64,000 nt of DNA from Sandaracinus amylolyticus. Lineage in GTDB: Bacteria > Myxococcota_A > Polyangia > Polyangiales > Sandaracinaceae. Under the pieces are notes generated by a model, which searched no databases, was not told where the DNA came from, and saw only the letters and a list, made by a program, of their open reading frames with translations. The DNA lies in contig NZ_CP070225.1 in the NCBI RefSeq assembly GCF_021631985.1, forward strand, positions 1,240,001-1,304,000, read 5' to 3'. This document shows positions 60,673 through 64,000 of the stretch, one piece after another. Both the position numbers and the translations under genes were made by a program. Within the stretch, counting starts at the first letter, position 1, and each line of letters opens with the position of its first letter.

Positions 60673-63378
60673 TCAGGGGCCGACGCGGAGCACGCGCAGC
60701 TCCGCGATGTTCACGCGCGCGAACGGGCCCTCGCGCCCTCCGACGTTCGCGGTGTACGTCGCGAAGTGCTGGAACGCGCTCATGTTCACCGTGTCGTCGT
60801 CGGCGCTGATCACGAAGCGATAGGTGCGCCCCGCCTCGAGCCGGACGCGCGCGAGCGTGCTCTCGCCCCAGCGATCCCACGCGCCCATGTGCGGCATCAC
60901 GAGCACGCCCTCGGCGACCATCGCGCCGGTGGTCGCGTCCTCGACGACGATGCGCTTCACCGCGGCGGTGATGCCGGTGTCGATGGGCCCGCCGTTGCCG
61001 TAGAGCGTCTGGAGGAAGTACTCGCCGGTCGCCGTCGGCGTGAAGCCGGACACCTCGATGCGGTGCCCGTCGTCGCCCCAGCCCTGGTGGTGGAAGCGGC
61101 CGTACTGGGTGATCGGCGAGCCGCCGGTCACGGTGAAGGTGCTCGCGTCGAAGATGCGCACGCGCTCGTTGCCCAGGCCCCAGTCGCAGCTCGGCGGCGA
61201 GTGCTGCGAGCACGTGCCCGACGACGAGAAGCATGCCTCGACGGCCCAGCAATGCGTCGTCGTCGCGCCGTCGGTCGCCTCGTCGAGGTACGACGTGCTC
61301 GTGCCCGCGAGCTCGTCGGCCACGCGCACGCCATCGCGATAGATCGCGACGCGCAGCGTGCTCGTGTCGTCGCCGCCGAGCGCGTACTGCACGCGCACGC
61401 GATCGCCCTCGCGCGCCAGGCCGGTGATCGTCGGCGTGCGCGGGCCGAAGATCGCGCGCCAGTCCGACGGGTCGTCGAGCGTCGTGATCTCGTGGCCGCC
61501 GCCGCTCGCCGCCGCGCGCAGCTCCACCTCGATCCGTGCGCGCTCGCCGAGCTCGTCCTCGGTGATCGCGCGCTCGCCGATCGCAGCACCGTCGAGCAGA
61601 ACGCGCGCGATCGCGTAGTTGCCCACGGTGCGCTCCTCGGGCAGTCGCACCACGACGTCGAGCACGTGACCGCGCCACACGACGTTGCGCAGCACGAGCG
61701 TGCGCGCGCTGTCGAAGAGCGTCTCGCGCATCGCGCGCGTGATCCATGGGCGTACGCGCAGTCCTTCGTCGCTGGCCTCGAGACCGAAGATCACGTGGTG
61801 GACCATCGCGAGGTAGCCCGCGACCGACCACAGCTGGCGCTGCGAGTTCACGACCGGGCCGCTCGTGACGCCCTCGGAGACGAACGGCGAGCCCGTCGCG
61901 ATCTCGAGGTTCTCCATGTTCGAGAGGTTCAGCGCCGCAGCGCGCATCAGCGAGCGCACCGCGCGATCACCGGCCGCGTCGTGATCGGCGTGACGCGCGG
62001 CGCGCAGCCAGTACGCGGTCACGAACGGCCACTCCGCGCGGTTGTGATAGATGCGCGTCAGCTGCTGCTGCGGGTGCACCACCGGCGCGGCGCCCGGGCC
62101 GAGGTGCGGATAGCTCGAGAGGATGCGATCCGCCTCGTCGCTCGTCGCGACGTCGCCGAGGATCGCGAGCGACTCGCCGAGCAGATCGAAGCGACGCACC
62201 GGCGAGGGATCGAGCTCGGTGGTGACGTAGGTCGAGAACATCCCTTCGTCGGCGAGCCAGAAGCGCGCGTGGATCGCGGCGCGCAGATCGCTCGCCCAGC
62301 CGCGCCATCGTGATGCGCTCGTGGTGTCGCCGGCGTCCTCGGCGAGCGCGGCCGCGAGCTCGATCGCGCGCAGGTGCAGCACGTTCGTCGAGAGCGTCTT
62401 GCTCATGCCGATGTGCGCGAGCGCGGGCGCGCCCGGCGCGTTGACCCATGCGGGATAGGTCTGCTCGCGCCAGTCGAGGAACGACTGCTCGCCGCGGTAG
62501 AGCCCGTCCTCGGGGTCGAAGATCGTGCCGCGATCGCGCTCGATGGTGCCGCGCAGCGCGCGCAGCGTGGTCTCCGCGAACGCGTCGTGATCGCCGGGCG
62601 TGATCCAGCGGAGCAGCTCCTCGGCGCCGAGCGCCCACGCGACGCGATCGGTCGAGATCGGCCACGAGCCGCCGGTGCCGGTGTCCTGCACGATCTCGGT
62701 GCGGCCACCGGCGCGGCGATCCGATACTTTGAACAGCAACGAGTTGCGCGCGCGGAGCGGATCGATCGCCGCGAGCCCGAGATCGACCGAGTACGCGGTG
62801 TCGCGGGTCCAGACGTAGTTCCAGATGCGCCCGGTCTCGAAGCAGCCCTCGGCACCGCAGGGCACCGAGGCGCCGTCGTCGAACGCGTAGTCGCGGATCG
62901 AGTCGACCGCGTTCTCGCGTGCCTCGTCGATCGCGAGCGCGTGCAGCGCGTCGAAGAGGTCGTTGCCGGTGCGCACCGAGGGCGAGGCTTCGCGCTCGGT
63001 GATCGTGCGCGGGCTCGGGATCGGCGGCGCGGCGGGCGAGTTGTCGCGGCGCACCGCGGTCGACGAGAGGTAGTACGTGCGCAGGCACGCATCGCGATCT
63101 TCGATCGTCACGCGCGCGGTGCCGAGCGTGTCGGTGAGCGAGGTGACGGTCTCGTCGCTCTCGAGCTCGGCGGTGAGGCAGCCGGGCGGTCCTGCGTCGA
63201 GCGGTCCGCCGTCGGTGCCCGCATCGAGCATCTCGATCGGTGCGTCGATCTGCGCGTCGCGTGGGACGCGCGCGTCGGGCGCGCCGGCGTCGCGCGCCGG
63301 CGCATCGTCATCGCCGCACGCGGCGAGGATCGCCAGCAAGACGATCGGTGGGAGGACGCGCGCGCTCGACAGCATCAT
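60673..63378 (-). CDS. Six-hairpin glycosidase-like lipoprotein
   Basis: A 901-residue lipoprotein (signal IVLLAILAAC, then an Asp/Ala/Gly linker). Residues about 140-560 are helical and resemble (alpha/alpha)6 six-hairpin glycosidases: GRIWNYVWTRDTAYSVDLGL, IVQDTGTGGSWPISTDRVAW, FLDWREQTYPAWVNAPGAPA and IYHNRAEWPFVTAYWLRAA carry conserved-looking acidic and aromatic residues. The C-terminal ~250 residues are beta-rich (ITGLAREGDRVRVQYALGGD; YRFVISADDDTVNMSAFQHF), possibly carbohydrate-binding. This probably degrades oligosaccharides at the cell surface; the exact GH family and substrate cannot be named. ATG 63378 (an in-frame ATG follows at 63375) has GAGG seven bases upstream. Confidence 0.75.
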   Translation of the reverse strand: MMLSSARVLPPIVLLAILAACGDDDAPARDAGAPDARVPRDAQIDAPIEMLDAGTDGGPLDAGPPGCLTAELESDETVTSLTDTLGTARVTIEDRDACLRTYYLSSTAVRRDNSPAAPPIPSPRTITEREASPSVRTGNDLFDALHALAIDEARENAVDSIRDYAFDDGASVPCGAEGCFETGRIWNYVWTRDTAYSVDLGLAAIDPLRARNSLLFKVSDRRAGGRTEIVQDTGTGGSWPISTDRVAWALGAEELLRWITPGDHDAFAETTLRALRGTIERDRGTIFDPEDGLYRGEQSFLDWREQTYPAWVNAPGAPALAHIGMSKTLSTNVLHLRAIELAAALAEDAGDTTSASRWRGWASDLRAAIHARFWLADEGMFSTYVTTELDPSPVRRFDLLGESLAILGDVATSDEADRILSSYPHLGPGAAPVVHPQQQLTRIYHNRAEWPFVTAYWLRAARHADHDAAGDRAVRSLMRAAALNLSNMENLEIATGSPFVSEGVTSGPVVNSQRQLWSVAGYLAMVHHVIFGLEASDEGLRVRPWITRAMRETLFDSARTLVLRNVVWRGHVLDVVVRLPEERTVGNYAIARVLLDGAAIGERAITEDELGERARIEVELRAAASGGGHEITTLDDPSDWRAIFGPRTPTITGLAREGDRVRVQYALGGDDTSTLRVAIYRDGVRVADELAGTSTSYLDEATDGATTTHCWAVEACFSSSGTCSQHSPPSCDWGLGNERVRIFDASTFTVTGGSPITQYGRFHHQGWGDDGHRIEVSGFTPTATGEYFLQTLYGNGGPIDTGITAAVKRIVVEDATTGAMVAEGVLVMPHMGAWDRWGESTLARVRLEAGRTYRFVISADDDTVNMSAFQHFATYTANVGGREGPFARVNIAELRVLRVGP

Positions 63379-63480
63379 GGGCTCACCTCACGAACGGGAC
63401 GGCGCTGGTGACTCAGGTGATCGTGACGGCGTCGAGCCTGCATGTTTCCGCGATGTTGCGCAAGCGATAGGCTCCTCGTG

Positions 63481-63795
63481 ATGAGCCCACGGGATCAGGC
63501 CATCTGCGTGTTGCTGGTGCCGGCGATGGTCGCGCCGCTCGTCCCCATCGTGCTCGGGCGGATGCGCGATCGAACGCGCGGCGCGACCCGCGCAGCGTGG
63601 ATGGGCGTGGCGTGGATCTGGTTCTTCTCGTGGCTGCTCGGGGACGCGACGGTGTTCGTGCTCTGGGGCCGCGAGATCGCGCTCCTCGCGATCGGGGGCA
63701 CGATGGTCGCGCTCGACGCCGTGTGCGTGGTGCTCTGGGCGCAGCTCGTCGTGGCATCGGCGTGGATCGCGCGACGCGTCGTGTTCGACCGCTGA
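63481..63795 (+). CDS. Small polytopic membrane protein
   Basis: A 104-residue product with three predicted helices: CVLLVPAMVAPLVPIVLG, MGVAWIWFFSWLLGDATVFV and LLAIGGTMVALDAVCVVLWA, separated by short charged loops. No family is recognised. ATG 63481 is chosen since the first helix follows directly; the frame is open to 63442 with a Cys-rich, unlikely leader. Convergent with the GreA-type gene, with nine bases between them. Confidence 0.6.
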   Translation: MSPRDQAICVLLVPAMVAPLVPIVLGRMRDRTRGATRAAWMGVAWIWFFSWLLGDATVFVLWGREIALLAIGGTMVALDAVCVVLWAQLVVASAWIARRVVFDR

Positions 63796-63804
63796 GACGC
63801 GTGC

Positions 63805-64000
63805 TCAGCGATAGATGACTTCGACGATCGTGAGCTTGCGGCGGCCGCGCGGGGTGTCGACCACGACCTCGTCGTCGACGCTCTTGCGCAGAAGCGCCGC
63901 GCCGATCGGCGAGCGATACGAGATGCGGCCGCGCTGCGCGTCGGTCTCGTGCTCGCCGACGAGCTGGTACGTGAGCGTCTCGCCCGCATCGTCCTCGAGC
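63805..64000 (-). CDS. greA: GreA/GreB-family transcription elongation factor, C-terminal part
   Basis: Only the last 64 codons are inside the window; the gene enters from the right edge on the minus strand. The sequence (TLTYQLVGEHETDAQRGRIS, YRSPIGAALLRKSVDDEVVV, TPRGRRKLTIVEVIYR) is the C-terminal FKBP-like domain of Gre factors, with the signature (I)SxxSPIGxALLGK...GD.V...P.G. Here Arg-Lys replaces Gly-Lys and DDEVVV replaces GDEV. Gre factors rescue backtracked RNA polymerase. GreA, GreB and the Rnk-like homologues cannot be told apart without the N-terminal coiled coil. Confidence 0.85.
   Translation of the reverse strand, partial: LEDDAGETLTYQLVGEHETDAQRGRISYRSPIGAALLRKSVDDEVVVDTPRGRRKLTIVEVIYR

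Overview
The window is a stretch of very GC-rich chromosome with strong G/C preference at third codon positions. The gene content points to a myxobacterium, probably of the Sandaracinus/Polyangiales type (inference; no 16S gene is present). Markers are many lipoproteins with Asp/Gly-rich linkers after the lipobox, cysteine-rich and thrombospondin-3-like repeat proteins, MYXO-CTERM-like tails, FHA proteins, a eukaryotic-type Ser/Thr kinase, giant TPR proteins and frequent GTGA/ATGA start-stop overlaps. I saw no rRNA, tRNA or CRISPR array.

Layout. 1-835: 5' part of an IS110-family transposase (minus strand), followed by an 890-bp non-coding tract with a 20-bp inverted repeat and tandem GC repeats. 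1.7-9.6 kb: a divergent AGCS-like transporter, a VWA lipoprotein, a double-FHA membrane protein, an OmpA/TSP3 outer-membrane protein and a DUF1232-like protein. 9.65-13.5 kb: a minus-strand operon with an unknown protein, an SctL/FliH-like stator protein, a site-2 protease and a large membrane protein. 13.5-16.7 kb: secreted and lipoprotein genes. 17.0-20.8 kb: a 1277-residue Mrr-like nuclease/STAND-like protein, a candidate anti-phage gene, with direct repeats upstream and strong hairpins downstream.

21.2-24.0 kb: a PP2C phosphatase fused to a cyclic-nucleotide-binding domain, translationally coupled to a FecR-like lipoprotein, then an 18-bp tandem repeat tract and a tiny membrane protein. 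24.1-37.6 kb: one plus-strand run of two giant paralogous TPR proteins, a phosphoesterase-like protein lacking its metal ligands, NadD and a Rossmann/DUF2520 protein, most joined by start-stop overlaps. 37.5-47.9 kb: a minus-strand block of surface proteins, comprising a metalloprotease-like lipoprotein, a VWA/Asp-rich repeat protein that looks like two genes fused, a Cys-rich lipoprotein and two tandem Cys-repeat paralogues.

48-54 kb: a membrane Ser/Thr kinase divergent from a lipoprotein, then a compact redox operon (flavin/2Fe-2S reductase, MerR regulator, diiron ferritin-like oxygenase) whose upstream region carries nested palindromes, divergent from a MepA-type endopeptidase. 55-64 kb: a CsbD-like protein, a PH-domain membrane protein, a DUF2135 lipoprotein, a polytopic glycosyltransferase, a primary-type sigma-70 factor, a small membrane protein with a perfect terminator, a six-hairpin glycosidase-like lipoprotein, a small membrane protein, and the C-terminal end of a GreA-family factor running off the window.

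The strongest candidates for something undescribed are the nuclease/STAND protein with a lysine-less P-loop, the coupled giant TPR pair with a shared unknown C-terminal domain, and the diiron oxygenase operon with its multi-palindrome operator.
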